From: Alphaproteobacteria bacterium
GTDB taxonomy: Bacteria > Pseudomonadota > Alphaproteobacteria > Caedimonadales > UBA1908
Assembly: GCA_013911655.1 (NCBI GenBank)
Contig: JACESU010000004.1
Span: 56,559 to 120,558, forward strand
Direction: 5' to 3'
Length of the DNA stretch: 64,000 nucleotides
The translations under genes were made by a program, and so were the position numbers. The first letter of the stretch is position 1. Each line of letters opens with the position of its first letter. The notes below the pieces were generated by a model. That model made no database searches. It saw only the letters and a list, made by a program, of their open reading frames with translations, and was not told where the DNA came from. Positions 21,378 through 30,973 of this stretch are shown piece by piece.

Positions 21378-22145
21378 TTATTGGCCAAGAGAAGGAACTC
21401 CGCCCCCTGCTTTTTTTTCTTCTCGCAGATCCTGGCGATGAGACGGTAAGGTAAAGACGAGATCAAGGCCGTCTTCTTCGTCAGAGCTACTTTCTTCCTG
21501 TTGTCTGCTCGTGTTTGCTGTATGCCCAAGCTTTGCAAAGAAAAGTTCTTGCTCAAGAGTGTTTGTCACCATTCTGGATGCATTAAACTGAGAAAGAAGC
21601 CTGTTGTGTGCTTTTTGCAAATTGTGATAACGCTCTTTGTAGTAAGCAGCTTTTTTTGCAAGAATATCAACCATGCTTTTGGGTTGTGTTCCATCAAGAT
21701 CTAGGGCTTCCATGCTGCGTGGATCATCAGAAAAATTTTTGTGTGAGTGGGGGACATCAGTTTCATGATTGGTATATGCTGGAAAAATAGGTGACCTGTT
21801 AGAGATCAAAGATGGCGGCCTCTCGTCCTTCAGTATTCGTTTGAGACAGTCCAAAAGGGCAAGTTCACGAGGATCAGGCGCAGAGCAAGAGTGCATGCCT
21901 TGCTCTTGATACGGCGTAAAAGAGCATTGGTCACCCGATGATCCTTTTGATCCTGTTCCAGGGTGTTGTACAGAAAAAGGCACACTTTGAGACATGGGTA
22001 GTGTTAGTGGAGGAACAAAATACCTTGTAACCTCTTCATCTGTCTGACTTTCATCTTCAGATGAGGCAAGGCTTGCCGTCACTGAAGGTGTGAAAGCGGT
22101 ATGTATTGTCAATAGAAGAATAAAAAAAAGATTTCTCTTTTTCAT
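21378..22145 (-). CDS. exported coiled-coil protein of unknown function
   Basis: A 255-residue protein with AAGGGAG 8 bases before ATG and a Sec signal (MKKRNLFFILLLTIHTAF, cleavage near VTA-SL). An acidic leader SSEDESQTDEEV follows directly. The middle is low complexity, rich in Pro, Ser and His. Residues from about 155 to 205 form a helix likely to coil (KAAYYKERYHNLQKAHNRLL). A second acidic stretch, ESSSDEEDG, lies near the C-terminus. No known domain. A promoter (TTACAA, 17 bases, TATACT) lies upstream. The acidic leader after the signal peptide is shared with other exported proteins of this window. Confidence 0.68.
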   Translation of the reverse strand: MKKRNLFFILLLTIHTAFTPSVTASLASSEDESQTDEEVTRYFVPPLTLPMSQSVPFSVQHPGTGSKGSSGDQCSFTPYQEQGMHSCSAPDPRELALLDCLKRILKDERPPSLISNRSPIFPAYTNHETDVPHSHKNFSDDPRSMEALDLDGTQPKSMVDILAKKAAYYKERYHNLQKAHNRLLSQFNASRMVTNTLEQELFFAKLGHTANTSRQQEESSSDEEDGLDLVFTLPSHRQDLREEKKAGGGVPSLGQ

Positions 22146-22202
22146 GTTCTTGTCTCCCTTATGTATAATTAAAATAAGAAGATATTATATTTTTGATTTT
22201 CT

Positions 22203-22231
22203 AGTATAGCTATTAGCATAGTCAATTGTAA
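22203..22231 (-). promoter_or_regulatory. putative promoter of the exported coiled-coil protein
   Basis: On the minus strand TTACAA (22226-22231), a 17-base spacer and TATACT (22203-22208). It lies 58 bases before the start codon. Both hexamers deviate from consensus by one base. Confidence 0.5.
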
Positions 22232-22408
22232 GAATGTCTTTGTCAAGGGGGGCTGCAAAAAACTGTGAGAGTGTTGTAAGAAATCTATAGATCAGAAAGG
22301 TGATTATTAACCTTTTGCTAAAAGTCGTCACGCTCTGTTTACCACCCTTATACAGTTTCTTTACCTTGTCTCTTGTAAAGTGGGACGATTCAAAAAAGAG
22401 GTATGTAC

Positions 22409-23599
22409 ATGGAACGCTATATTTTTACCAGTGAATCCGTTTCTGAAGGCCACCCTGATAAGCTTTGTGATCAACTCTCGGATGCACTGCTTGATGCGTA
22501 TCTTGCGCGTGATCCGTATGCGCGCGTGGCGATTGAAAGTGTGGCGACAAAGGGGCGCGTAATCCTGGTAGGAGAGGTCAGCCGGTTAGAGCTTGTGGAT
22601 AAAGGAACGCGTGAACGGATTGTGCGCGATCTCATCCGCCGTGTAGGGTATGAGCAGCAAGATTTTGATTGGCGCACCTTAGAGGTTCAAGATTATTTGC
22701 AAGGCCAGTCGGTCGACATTGCTCAAGGGGTTGTGAAGGATGACGGAACTTTGGGGGCAGGGGATCAAGGAATTATGTTTGGGTTTGCGTGCGGGGAAAC
22801 ACCCAGCTATATGCCAGCACCTCTTCATTATGCCCACCGTGTTTTAGAAAGCCTTAAACAAGGGCGCGCGCGCGGCGAGCTTTTAGGGCTAGAGCCAGAC
22901 GCCAAAGCGCAGTTGTCCGTCAAATATGAAGGCGGAAAACCGCGCGGTCTTAGCTGCCTTGTGGTCTCAACACAACACGACGCGGGTCTTTCATGTCAAG
23001 ATGTCAAGCGCCTCATTAAACCCTATGTAGAAGCAGCCCTTCCAAGGGGCTGGATGTGTGAAGAGGATCACTTTTATGTCAATCCCACAGGGCAATTTGT
23101 GATAGGGGGGCCTGCGGGGGATTCCGGGCTTACAGGTCGCAAGATCATCGTTGATACGTACGGGGGGCGTGCGCCCCACGGCGGGGGAGCTTTTTCCGGT
23201 AAGGATCCGACCAAAGTTGACCGGTCTGCTGCCTATATGGCACGTTATCTTGCGAAAAATATTGTGGCGTCAGGGATTGCTGATTGCTGTACGATTCAAC
23301 TTTCCTATGTGATTGGCTTGAGCGCTCCTGTGTCAGTATATGTAAATTTGCATGACACCTCTGACATTCAAGAAGAAGCCCTTTCCAGGTTTATTCAAGA
23401 GAAAGTCGACCTAACGCCTGCGGGGATCATTACGCGCCTGGGGCTTCGTCGTCCTATTTATGAACGCACAGCGGCTTATGGCCATTTTGGCAGAACGCCT
23501 CAGAATGATGGTAGCTTTGCGTGGGAAAAGCTTGACTTGGTTGAAACTCTCCTTCAAGAGTTTCCCTCAAAGACAGGTTATCTTGCAGGAGCGTCATGA
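22409..23599 (+). CDS. metK: S-adenosylmethionine synthetase
   Basis: Makes S-adenosylmethionine from methionine and ATP. 396 residues from ATG 22409, which has AAGAGG 8 bases upstream; an ATG at 22403 is too close to that site. Family motifs are present: FTSESVSEGHPDK, GAGDQGIMFG, GGPAGDSGLTGRK, GGGAFSGKDPTKVDRSAAY and RTAAYGHFGR. The stop overlaps trmB by four bases. I looked for a SAM riboswitch in the 260 bases upstream and did not see one. SAM made here is the methyl donor for TrmB and RsmD encoded in the same window. Confidence 0.96.
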   Translation: MERYIFTSESVSEGHPDKLCDQLSDALLDAYLARDPYARVAIESVATKGRVILVGEVSRLELVDKGTRERIVRDLIRRVGYEQQDFDWRTLEVQDYLQGQSVDIAQGVVKDDGTLGAGDQGIMFGFACGETPSYMPAPLHYAHRVLESLKQGRARGELLGLEPDAKAQLSVKYEGGKPRGLSCLVVSTQHDAGLSCQDVKRLIKPYVEAALPRGWMCEEDHFYVNPTGQFVIGGPAGDSGLTGRKIIVDTYGGRAPHGGGAFSGKDPTKVDRSAAYMARYLAKNIVASGIADCCTIQLSYVIGLSAPVSVYVNLHDTSDIQEEALSRFIQEKVDLTPAGIITRLGLRRPIYERTAAYGHFGRTPQNDGSFAWEKLDLVETLLQEFPSKTGYLAGAS

Positions 23600-24282
23600 C
23601 GCTAACTAAAAAAACATTCTACGGTCGCCGGCGCGGCCGCCCCTTGAGAGAGCTCAAAGGACAACTTTTCGAATCCTTATTGCCACGGCTCACCCTTGAG
23701 GGTACAGAGCCTGACAAAGACCTTCAGGTCGAGACTTTTTTCAAGACCTTGGCGTCTGAGTATTGGCTAGAGATTGGCTTTGGCGGAGGGGAGCATTTGG
23801 CAGCCCATGTGCGCGCGAATCCCCAGGTTCACTTTATCGGAAGTGAGGTCTTTATCAACGGTGTGGCAAGTCTGTTGCAGCACTTGAATGAGGAAGATTA
23901 TGACCGCGTGCGTCTTTATCCAGATGATGTCCGGGATTTTTTGCCGCGTTTAAAAGCCAGTCAGTTCTCGCGCATTTTTGTGATGTTTCCAGATCCGTGG
24001 CCTAAGGTCCGTCATCACAAAAGGCGTCTCTTGAAACCCGCCTTTTTAGAAGAGCTTGCCAGGCTTTTGGTGCCGGGTGGCGTCCTGCATATTGCCAGCG
24101 ATCATGCAGGGTATGTCGATGAAATTTTGGAAAATATCCCCCAAGTGACAGCGCTTTCTTTACAAGGTACTCCTGACACGTGGGCGCGTCCTTTTTTTGA
24201 GGGGGCTTTTCCCACACGGTATGAAAGCAAAGCTAAGGCGGTGGGTCGTGCTTGTTCGTATTTTCAGCTGATTAAAAAATAA
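23596..24282 (+). CDS. trmB: tRNA (guanine-N7-)-methyltransferase
   Basis: Methylates G46 of tRNA using SAM. 228 residues with the SAM-binding EIGFGGGEHLA motif and the family signature FPDPWPKVRHHKRRL, then HIASDHAGY. The ATG overlaps the metK stop (ATGA), so the two are translationally coupled; metK-trmB adjacency is common in alphaproteobacteria. A terminator follows 20 bases after the stop. Confidence 0.95.
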   Translation: MTLTKKTFYGRRRGRPLRELKGQLFESLLPRLTLEGTEPDKDLQVETFFKTLASEYWLEIGFGGGEHLAAHVRANPQVHFIGSEVFINGVASLLQHLNEEDYDRVRLYPDDVRDFLPRLKASQFSRIFVMFPDPWPKVRHHKRRLLKPAFLEELARLLVPGGVLHIASDHAGYVDEILENIPQVTALSLQGTPDTWARPFFEGAFPTRYESKAKAVGRACSYFQLIKK

Positions 24283-24302
24283 AGTCGTAAGGTTCTGTGT
24301 AG

Positions 24303-24332
24303 GAAAAAAAAGAGGGCCAAGGCCCCCTTTTT
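24303..24332. terminator. bidirectional terminator between trmB and the nucleoside transporter gene
   Basis: An A8 run, then GAGGGCC-AA-GGCCCCC, then T5. The short GC stem flanked by A-run and T-run serves both converging transcripts; it touches the stop codon of the minus-strand gene. Confidence 0.85.
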
Positions 24333-25596
24333 AGTTGATCCAGTGCAGAATGCCTACGATGGTCCCACTCATACAGCTGGCAAGGGTACCAGCCATCAGC
24401 GCGCGAAATCCAAGGGAGATAATCTCGTTGCGACGCTCAGGTGCCAAAGTCCCCATGGTGCCAATTTGAATGCCGATGCTACCAAGGTTTGCAAACCCAC
24501 AAAGCGCGTAGGTCATGATCTTCTTAGTATGATCGCTTAAAAGATCTTTTGGAAGATCTGCAAGACTAATAAAAGCAATGACCTCGTTCAAAGCTGTTTT
24601 TGTTCCCAGAAGATTTCCAGCAGGAACAGCGTCTTTCCAGTCGATCCCCATAAGCCACGTGACGGGGGCGAAGGCATACCCAAAGAGGCGCTGCAAGGAA
24701 ATAGGCTCGCCGCCCATGTCAGGCAGAGTGCCAAGCATAATGTTGATGAGTTTTACAAGAGCAATGACCGTGATCAGCATGGCAATGACGGCAAGGAAAA
24801 GCTGTAAGCCGTCGGCCGCCCCCCTGGAAATCGCGTCCATGGAGCCCGAGAATTGGTAAGGGGTCACCATCTCGCCCGAGGTGTCCTCCCCTTGTTGAGG
24901 GACCATAATACGGGAAATAACGATGGCGGCAGGGATGCTGATGATGGAAGCAGTCAAAATATGGCTAATGGGCGAGGAAATCGTGTTTTCCAAAATCGTT
25001 CCATAAAGAATCATAAGAGCGGCAGAGGTAGTTGCCATACCAGCCGTCATCACGGTAAAAAGCTCGCTTCTAGAAACTTTGGATAGGTATGGCCGGATAA
25101 GAAGAGGAGCTTCCGTTTGGCCCAAAAAGACCTTGGCCGCGCAGCACACCCCAAGGGCGCCGCCAATATTCATACTTTTGCGTAACACCGACGAGAATCC
25201 GCGCACCATGGCGGGGAGAATCTTCCAGTGGAAAAGCAGCATGGAAATGGCGCTGATGACGATGACCATGGGAAGCGCTTGGAACGCAAAGATGAACGAG
25301 TGCGTGTTCTCTTTCATTTCAAAAGGACAGTCCCCACCGCCAAGATATCCGAACACAAACTTTGTGCCCTCGCATGTGGCGTCCTTCAAAGAGCTAATGC
25401 CTTGGGCGATCCATAGAAAGGCTTGTTGGACAAAAGGAATCTTGAGAATCACAAAGGCCAAGACGATTTGAAGGCCAAGGCCCATGACAACGGTCTTTGT
25501 GTCGAATTTGCGTCGGTTTTCACTGCAAATCCAGGCAAGTCCAAGAAAAGTAACAAGTCCCACAAGGGCTTGAGCAACGGCAAAGGTTGCGTTCAT
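24331..25596 (-). CDS. concentrative nucleoside transporter (NupC/CNT family)
   Basis: A 421-residue cation-coupled nucleoside importer. The start MNATFAVAQALVG follows GGAGG 7 bases upstream. Hydrophobic helices throughout carry the CNT hallmarks GQTEAPLLIRPYL and MTAGMATTSAALM in the middle and GTKTALNEVIAF and ALCGFANLGSIGIQ in the C-terminal half. It is divergent from rmuC. The family fits uptake of host nucleosides; the exact substrates are not visible. All the core motifs of an active CNT protein are present. Confidence 0.93.
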   Translation of the reverse strand: MNATFAVAQALVGLVTFLGLAWICSENRRKFDTKTVVMGLGLQIVLAFVILKIPFVQQAFLWIAQGISSLKDATCEGTKFVFGYLGGGDCPFEMKENTHSFIFAFQALPMVIVISAISMLLFHWKILPAMVRGFSSVLRKSMNIGGALGVCCAAKVFLGQTEAPLLIRPYLSKVSRSELFTVMTAGMATTSAALMILYGTILENTISSPISHILTASIISIPAAIVISRIMVPQQGEDTSGEMVTPYQFSGSMDAISRGAADGLQLFLAVIAMLITVIALVKLINIMLGTLPDMGGEPISLQRLFGYAFAPVTWLMGIDWKDAVPAGNLLGTKTALNEVIAFISLADLPKDLLSDHTKKIMTYALCGFANLGSIGIQIGTMGTLAPERRNEIISLGFRALMAGTLASCMSGTIVGILHWIN

Positions 25597-25787
25597 TAAT
25601 AATCCTCCGCTTTTTGTTGGAAGACGCAGCTGTTGTTTTTGTGTGTCCTTGTCATTCCAAGTTTTGACTTTTGCAAAGGGACAGGGCACAGTACCCGTGT
25701 CGCTTTTGCTTAACATGGGTCTTAGCGAAAAAGTGTCTTTCCTGCAATGCTCTTTGCATGGTGGGGGTCTATGAAGGAGCTGTAGAA

Positions 25788-27251
25788 ATGGAAGAAATGC
25801 TGTCCCGCTTATGGGAGATCGCAGGCCCAGAGCCCGCAGTCATGCTGCTTTTTATGGGTGTTCTTATGAGCACGGCGGGAGCGTGTGTCCTTTTTTATCT
25901 TTTTTGGCAACGCAAAGAAAAAGCTTTGCTCGCGTACCAAGGTCAATTGGTGCGTGAATGTGACCGACTAACCGAGCGCCTTTCCTATTTATCCTCTTTT
26001 AAAGAAGCTTATGAATCTTTGCAGATCCAGCATCATGAGGCTTGCCTTGCCTTTGAAAAAGAAAAAGCGACTCTGACGGCCCAGCTAGATGCCCTTACGG
26101 CGGCCCGCCATGAAATGACCAAGACTTTTCAAGGAATGTGTATGCAAGCCCTTGAGCAAAATAACCGGAACTTTATGGAGCTGGCGGGGGGCACCTTTGC
26201 CAAATTTCATGAACGATCCAAGGGAGAGCTCACCCTTAAAGAGCAGGCGGTTGCAGCACTTGTTGCCCCTTTGAAAGAAACTTTGGGGCTTGTGGATCAA
26301 AAACTTCAACATCTTGAAAAAGAACGGCAAACGGCCTACGGCGTCCTCCGTCACCAGGTGGGAGAGTTGATTCTTAGCCAAAAAGAATTGCGCAGTGAAA
26401 CGGCGAACCTCGTTAAGGCCCTGCGCGCCCCCCATGTACGGGGGCGGTGGGGCGAGATGCAGCTGCGCCGGGTGGTGGAGATGAGCGGGATGAGTGCGCA
26501 CTGCGATTTTCTCGAGCAGGTCTCGGTGACTAGCGACACCGGATCAACCCTTAGACCCGATATGATTGTGCGTCTGCCAGGTGAAAAAGCCCTTGTGATT
26601 GACGCAAAGGCCCCGCTTGCGGCGTATCTAGAGTCCCTAGAGGCTCAAGATGATACCCAGCGTCTGGAGCATCTTAGAACCCACGCAAGGCATGTGCGCA
26701 CCCATATCATGCAGCTTGCTTCTAAAACCTATTGGGATCAGCTACCAACGACCCAAACGCCCGAATTTGTGATTTTGTTCTTGCCGGGAGAGACCTTTTT
26801 TAGTGCGGCTCTTGAGCAAGATCCTACTCTGATTGAAATGGGCGTTGAGAAGCGCGTGATTCTGGCAACACCGGCGACCCTCATTGCCCTTCTTCATGCG
26901 GTGGGCTACGGCTGGCGCCAAGAAACTTTGGCCCAAAACGCGCAAGAAATTAGTACCCTTGGCAAAGAAATGTACAAAAGACTTGGGGATGTGGGCGGAC
27001 ATCTTACAAAACTCGGTCAAGATCTTGACAAGTCCGTGGGGAGCTATAACAAGGCCGTGCGTAGCTTTGAGGCGAGGCTTTTGCCAAGTGCTAGACGGTT
27101 TAGAGACCTGAATGCCGTTCCCGGAGAAGCGCCCTTAGAGGCTCCTTCTTTCGTAGAAAATGTGGCACGTCTCCCACAAAGCAGTGAACTTCGTACAAAA
27201 ATGCAAGAGGAGAGTAGTCAAGAGGGTCCACAATTGCTAAAATCCATATAA
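25788..27251 (+). CDS. rmuC: DNA recombination protein RmuC
   Basis: RmuC is a membrane-anchored nuclease-fold protein that limits inversion at short repeats; biochemical details are poorly known. 487 residues from ATG 25788 with AAGGAG 8 bases upstream. One N-terminal helix (VMLLFMGVLMSTAGACVLFYL) is followed by a coiled coil of about 150 residues. The RmuC domain follows, with RGRWGEMQLRRVVEMSGM, LRPDMIVRLPG and VIDAKAPLAAY (nuclease-like D-x-K). Upstream in-frame starts have no ribosome binding site. The cytochrome gene follows 33 bases later. Confidence 0.92.
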   Translation: MEEMLSRLWEIAGPEPAVMLLFMGVLMSTAGACVLFYLFWQRKEKALLAYQGQLVRECDRLTERLSYLSSFKEAYESLQIQHHEACLAFEKEKATLTAQLDALTAARHEMTKTFQGMCMQALEQNNRNFMELAGGTFAKFHERSKGELTLKEQAVAALVAPLKETLGLVDQKLQHLEKERQTAYGVLRHQVGELILSQKELRSETANLVKALRAPHVRGRWGEMQLRRVVEMSGMSAHCDFLEQVSVTSDTGSTLRPDMIVRLPGEKALVIDAKAPLAAYLESLEAQDDTQRLEHLRTHARHVRTHIMQLASKTYWDQLPTTQTPEFVILFLPGETFFSAALEQDPTLIEMGVEKRVILATPATLIALLHAVGYGWRQETLAQNAQEISTLGKEMYKRLGDVGGHLTKLGQDLDKSVGSYNKAVRSFEARLLPSARRFRDLNAVPGEAPLEAPSFVENVARLPQSSELRTKMQEESSQEGPQLLKSI

Positions 27252-27284
27252 ATTTTGATTTTCTAAAAGGCAGGGTAAGGCTAC

Positions 27285-27839
27285 ATGGACGGCTTTGAGT
27301 GGAATAAAGTTTTTATGGGCATCATCCTGGCCCTGCTTGTGGGTAAGCTCAGCGGTAAGGTTGCTGACTTTTTAGTACATCCCAATGCCGAGGTTGCGAA
27401 TGTGTACTCTCACGGGGACGCGGCGCCTGAAGGTGGTAAAGGGGGAGGCGCTCCTGCCGCCCAGGACGTGCTTGAGCCCATTGAACCCCTTCTTGCCGCG
27501 GCAAATGTCGCCGAAGGCGAGAAAATCGCTAAAAAATGTCTTCAGTGCCATAACCTTGAGAAAGGTGCTGCTAACAAAATCGGTCCTCACCTGTGGGATA
27601 TCGTTAACAGACCTATCGCCCATGTGCAGGATTTCTCTTACTCTTCCGCAGCCCAAGATGCAGGAAAGGCTGGAAAAGTGTGGGACTATCATAGCTTGAA
27701 CGCCTTCCTTCATAAGCCAAAGGATTTCTTGAATGGGACAAAAATGGCCTTTATTGGGGTAAGAAATACAAAAGAACGCGCAGATTTGATTGCGTATCTT
27801 CGCACCCTTGCAGATAGTCCGGCTGCTCTTCCCAAATAG
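27285..27839 (+). CDS. membrane-anchored cytochrome c (CycM/c552 type)
   Basis: A 184-residue mono-haem cytochrome. An uncleaved N-terminal anchor (GIILALLVGKLSGKVADFL) is followed by a Gly/Ala/Pro linker and a class I cytochrome c domain. That domain has the haem motif CLQCH, the IGPHLWDIVNRP loop and the axial methionine in GTKMAFIG. Relatives such as CycM carry electrons from the bc1 complex to the terminal oxidase in alphaproteobacteria. It would work with the Sco copper chaperone at 49896-50525 in the respiratory chain. Own terminator downstream. Confidence 0.93.
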   Translation: MDGFEWNKVFMGIILALLVGKLSGKVADFLVHPNAEVANVYSHGDAAPEGGKGGGAPAAQDVLEPIEPLLAAANVAEGEKIAKKCLQCHNLEKGAANKIGPHLWDIVNRPIAHVQDFSYSSAAQDAGKAGKVWDYHSLNAFLHKPKDFLNGTKMAFIGVRNTKERADLIAYLRTLADSPAALPK

Positions 27840-27864
27840 CTGGGGCAGCTTTTGTTGTTGATAG

Positions 27865-27891
27865 AAAACCCTCCTACGGGAGGTTTTTTTT
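27865..27891 (+). terminator. rho-independent terminator
   Basis: AACC-C-TCC, loop TACG, GGA-GGTT with one bulged base, then T8. It lies 26 bases after the cytochrome c stop. Confidence 0.82.
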
Positions 27892-28055
27892 ATAGGGGCA
27901 CCTTTAAGCGCTTTTTGTGCCAAAAGCCTTCTTTTTATCTAAAAATGCATTTTCCTGTATCAGGACCGTTGATTGCCGAGGTGTTTTTTCGTAGCCTTGG
28001 CCCATGCCTCGATTAAGGGGGTGGGAAAACGTACACAAGATAAAGAAGAAGGAAG

Positions 28056-29870
28056 ATGATGGCGTTTCAAAAAAAGCTAGCCCTGGGGCTAGGCCTTTTG
28101 TTTTTTGGGGAAACAGACCTTTATGCGGCACACGGTATTGCCATGGGAGCAAGCCCCCATTATCCAGCCGACTTCAAACATTTTTCCTATGTAAATCCAG
28201 ACGCCCCTAAGGGTGGTGTCTTGCATCTGGCGAGTGCCGGCACCTTTGACAGCTTTAATCCCTTTGTGATCAAAGGAAATCCTGCGGCCGGTCTTACCTC
28301 CATTCATCCTTCCTACCTTCACGCTACCTTGATGGTGCATTCTTACGACGAACCCATGGGAGCTTACGGTTATCTTGCTGAAGACGTCGAGGTGGCGCCT
28401 GACAATAGTGCTGTCACCTTTCGTCTGCGCCGTGAGGCGACCTTCCATGACGGCACGCCCATCAGGGCCGAGGACGTTGTGTGGTCCTTTAATACTCTTC
28501 GTGCCAAAGGGCAACCGTTGTACGGCGCGTACTACGCGGATGTGGCAAAAGCCGAAGCTCTTGACGCGCATACGGTGCGTTTTACCTTTAAGGTTACAAC
28601 AAACCGCGAGCTGCCCATTATTTTGGGTGAGCTACCAATCTTAAGCAAAGCGTACTTTTCCAAGCATCCTTTTGAAGATGCAAATCTTATCCCGCCTGTA
28701 GGAAGTGGGCCTTATAAAATTACAGCCTTTCAACCTGGTCACTCGGTCACCTACGAGCGTGTCAAAGGCTGGTGGGGCGCAGATCTTCCTGTGTGCAAAG
28801 GGCAAAACAACTTTGATAAGATTATTTTTGAATACTATAAGGATCAGACAGTTGTCTTTGAAGCGTTCAAAAAAGGAAGCTATGATTTGCGCTTAGAAAA
28901 TGTCGCGGCTAACTGGGCCACGGGGTATAACATTCCGGCTGTGAAGGAAGGGAAAATCAAAAAACTAGAGCTTTCTTTTGAAAATCCCCAAGCCATGAAC
29001 ATTCTGACCTTTAACACTCGAAAAGGCATTTTTGCTGACGCGCGGGTGCGAGAGGCGCTGACTTATGCTTATAACTTTGAGTGGGTGAATAAAACGCTTT
29101 TTTACGGCCTCTATGAGCGTCTTCACAGCTATTTTTCGGGATCACCGTTGGCGGCTGTTGGCGTTCCTCAGGGAGCAGAACTTGCTCTTTTGAAACGTTA
29201 CGAAAAAGAGCTGCCGGGGCGCCTGTTTAAAGAACCCTTTACCCTACCAGTTATTAAGGATAAAGCCCAGGAACGTGCCAGTCTCGAGCGGTCGAAATCT
29301 CTGCTTCAGGAGGCAGGCTTTGTGATCAAGAATGGCGCTCTTCTTGATCCCGGGACCCAAAAGCCAGTGGTTCTGGAAATCCTTCTTGCCCAAGAAAATA
29401 TTGTAAAATCTCTTCAGAATTTTATCCATAATATGGAGAAATTAGGCATCAAGACGACGCTGCGTATTGTGGACGCCGCTCAGTACGAGGCGCGCTTAGG
29501 TAAATTTGACTTTGATATGATCTATAGTGTGATCCCTCAATTCATCTCGCCCGGCAACGAACAGCGCGAGTTTTGGTCATCTTCGCGTGCTGATCTTGTG
29601 GGTGCCAGGAACTATGCCGGCATTAAAAATCCTGTGGTGGACGCGCTTGTGGAGGACATTCAAAAAGCGCCCACAAGACAAGATCTAGAGGTTGCTGTGC
29701 GCGCCTTGGACCGCGTATTGTTATGGAATTTTTACGGTATTCCTTTATATACAAGCCCAAAAACTCGGATTGCCTATTGGAACAAAATCGTCCCCCCTCA
29801 AACTTTTGCAAAATATGGTCTAAGCCTTGATGCGTGGTGGTCGGCCGACGCCAAAGGAGAGAAATCCTAG
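28056..29870 (+). CDS. yejA: peptide ABC transporter substrate-binding protein (YejA-like)
   Basis: A 604-residue periplasmic family 5 solute-binding protein. Sec signal at residues 1-24 ([20 protein letters not shown]). The mature start [20 protein letters not shown] is typical of YejA, as are [14 protein letters not shown] and [16 protein letters not shown]. In relatives YejABEF imports oligopeptides and peptide antibiotics such as microcin C. AAGGA precedes two adjacent ATG codons (28056 and 28059); either may start. The stop overlaps the yejB GTG by one base. The four yej genes form one operon. Confidence 0.92.
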   Translation: MMAFQKKLALGLGLLFFGETDLYAAHGIAMGASPHYPADFKHFSYVNPDAPKGGVLHLASAGTFDSFNPFVIKGNPAAGLTSIHPSYLHATLMVHSYDEPMGAYGYLAEDVEVAPDNSAVTFRLRREATFHDGTPIRAEDVVWSFNTLRAKGQPLYGAYYADVAKAEALDAHTVRFTFKVTTNRELPIILGELPILSKAYFSKHPFEDANLIPPVGSGPYKITAFQPGHSVTYERVKGWWGADLPVCKGQNNFDKIIFEYYKDQTVVFEAFKKGSYDLRLENVAANWATGYNIPAVKEGKIKKLELSFENPQAMNILTFNTRKGIFADARVREALTYAYNFEWVNKTLFYGLYERLHSYFSGSPLAAVGVPQGAELALLKRYEKELPGRLFKEPFTLPVIKDKAQERASLERSKSLLQEAGFVIKNGALLDPGTQKPVVLEILLAQENIVKSLQNFIHNMEKLGIKTTLRIVDAAQYEARLGKFDFDMIYSVIPQFISPGNEQREFWSSSRADLVGARNYAGIKNPVVDALVEDIQKAPTRQDLEVAVRALDRVLLWNFYGIPLYTSPKTRIAYWNKIVPPQTFAKYGLSLDAWWSADAKGEKS

Positions 29871-30970
29871 TGCTTTCCTACATTCTGCGGCGCGCCCTTT
29901 TGATGATACCCACGCTTTTTGGGATTCTTCTCATCAACTTTGTGATTATTCAAGCCGCACCCGGCGGACCTGTGGAGCAAATGATTGCAAAAATCAGGGG
30001 CACCGCCGTGGATGCAACCGCCCGTTTTTCGGGTGCAGGATCTGATATGAGCGCCTTTCAAGACACGGCCTCCCACGGTATGGAAAGCAAGTATCAGGGA
30101 TCTCGGGGTCTTGATCCTGAATTTATCAAACAGCTTGAAAAATTATACGGCTTTGATAAACCCGCGCACGAACGCTTTTTCTTAATGGTCAAAAACTACC
30201 TGATCTTTGATTTTGGGGACAGTTATTTTCGGGATATTAAGGTCACGCGTTTAATTGCTGATAAGCTTCCTGTGTCCATATCCCTTGGTTTTTGGTCAAC
30301 CCTTCTCATTTACGCGCTGTCGATCCCCCTTGGGATTCGCAAAGCGGTTAAGGACGGTGAAGCCTTTGATTTGTGGACAAGTGCTGTGGTGGTGGTCGGT
30401 TATGCGATTCCCAGTTTTTTGTTTGCGATTCTTTTGGTTGTTTTGTTTGCGGGCGGGAGCTTTTGGGATCTTTTTCCACTGCGAGGCCTTGTTTCTGAAG
30501 GATTTGAGGGGTTCACCTTTTGGGGAAAACTAAAAGACTATGTATGGCACTTGACCCTTCCTATTACGGCCCTTGTGATTAGCGGGTTTGCAAGCCTGAC
30601 GCTTCTAACCAAAAACTCCTTCCTGGAGGAAATTAACAAGCAGTATGTGCTGACGGCAAGAGCCAAGGGGCTTGGAGAGCGCCAAGTCCTCTACGGACAT
30701 GTGTTTCGCAACGCCATGCTGGTGGTGGTGGCGGGACTTCCTGGGGCCTTCATGCATATCTTTTTCACAGGCTCCTTGTTGATCGAGGTGATCTTCTCTC
30801 TGGATGGCATGGGGCTTCTTAGTTTTGAGGCCGCTATGAGTCGTGATTATCCTGTTGTGTTTGCAACCCTTTATATTTTTACGTTGGTGGGCCTTGTGAC
30901 ACACCTTGTTTCTGATATTTTATACACGATGGTCGATCCACGCATCGACTTTGAGAAAAGGTTAAGCTAA
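29870..30970 (+). CDS. yejB: peptide ABC transporter permease (YejB-like)
   Basis: A 366-residue permease of the DppB/OppB type. GTG 29870 overlaps the yejA stop (TAGTG) and has AGGAGA 8 bases upstream. N-terminal helix [21 protein letters not shown], then a cytoplasmic-periplasmic segment of about 110 residues (family-typical for YejB), then the permease core with the EAA loop region [21 protein letters not shown]. Forms the membrane channel with YejE. Confidence 0.93.
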   Translation: MLSYILRRALLMIPTLFGILLINFVIIQAAPGGPVEQMIAKIRGTAVDATARFSGAGSDMSAFQDTASHGMESKYQGSRGLDPEFIKQLEKLYGFDKPAHERFFLMVKNYLIFDFGDSYFRDIKVTRLIADKLPVSISLGFWSTLLIYALSIPLGIRKAVKDGEAFDLWTSAVVVVGYAIPSFLFAILLVVLFAGGSFWDLFPLRGLVSEGFEGFTFWGKLKDYVWHLTLPITALVISGFASLTLLTKNSFLEEINKQYVLTARAKGLGERQVLYGHVFRNAMLVVVAGLPGAFMHIFFTGSLLIEVIFSLDGMGLLSFEAAMSRDYPVVFATLYIFTLVGLVTHLVSDILYTMVDPRIDFEKRLS

Positions 30971-30973
30971 CCC

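Noticed and set aside
22146-22408. Search for a SAM riboswitch before metK
   Set aside because: I could not find the conserved core of SAM-I or SAM-II, nor a terminator-antiterminator pair.
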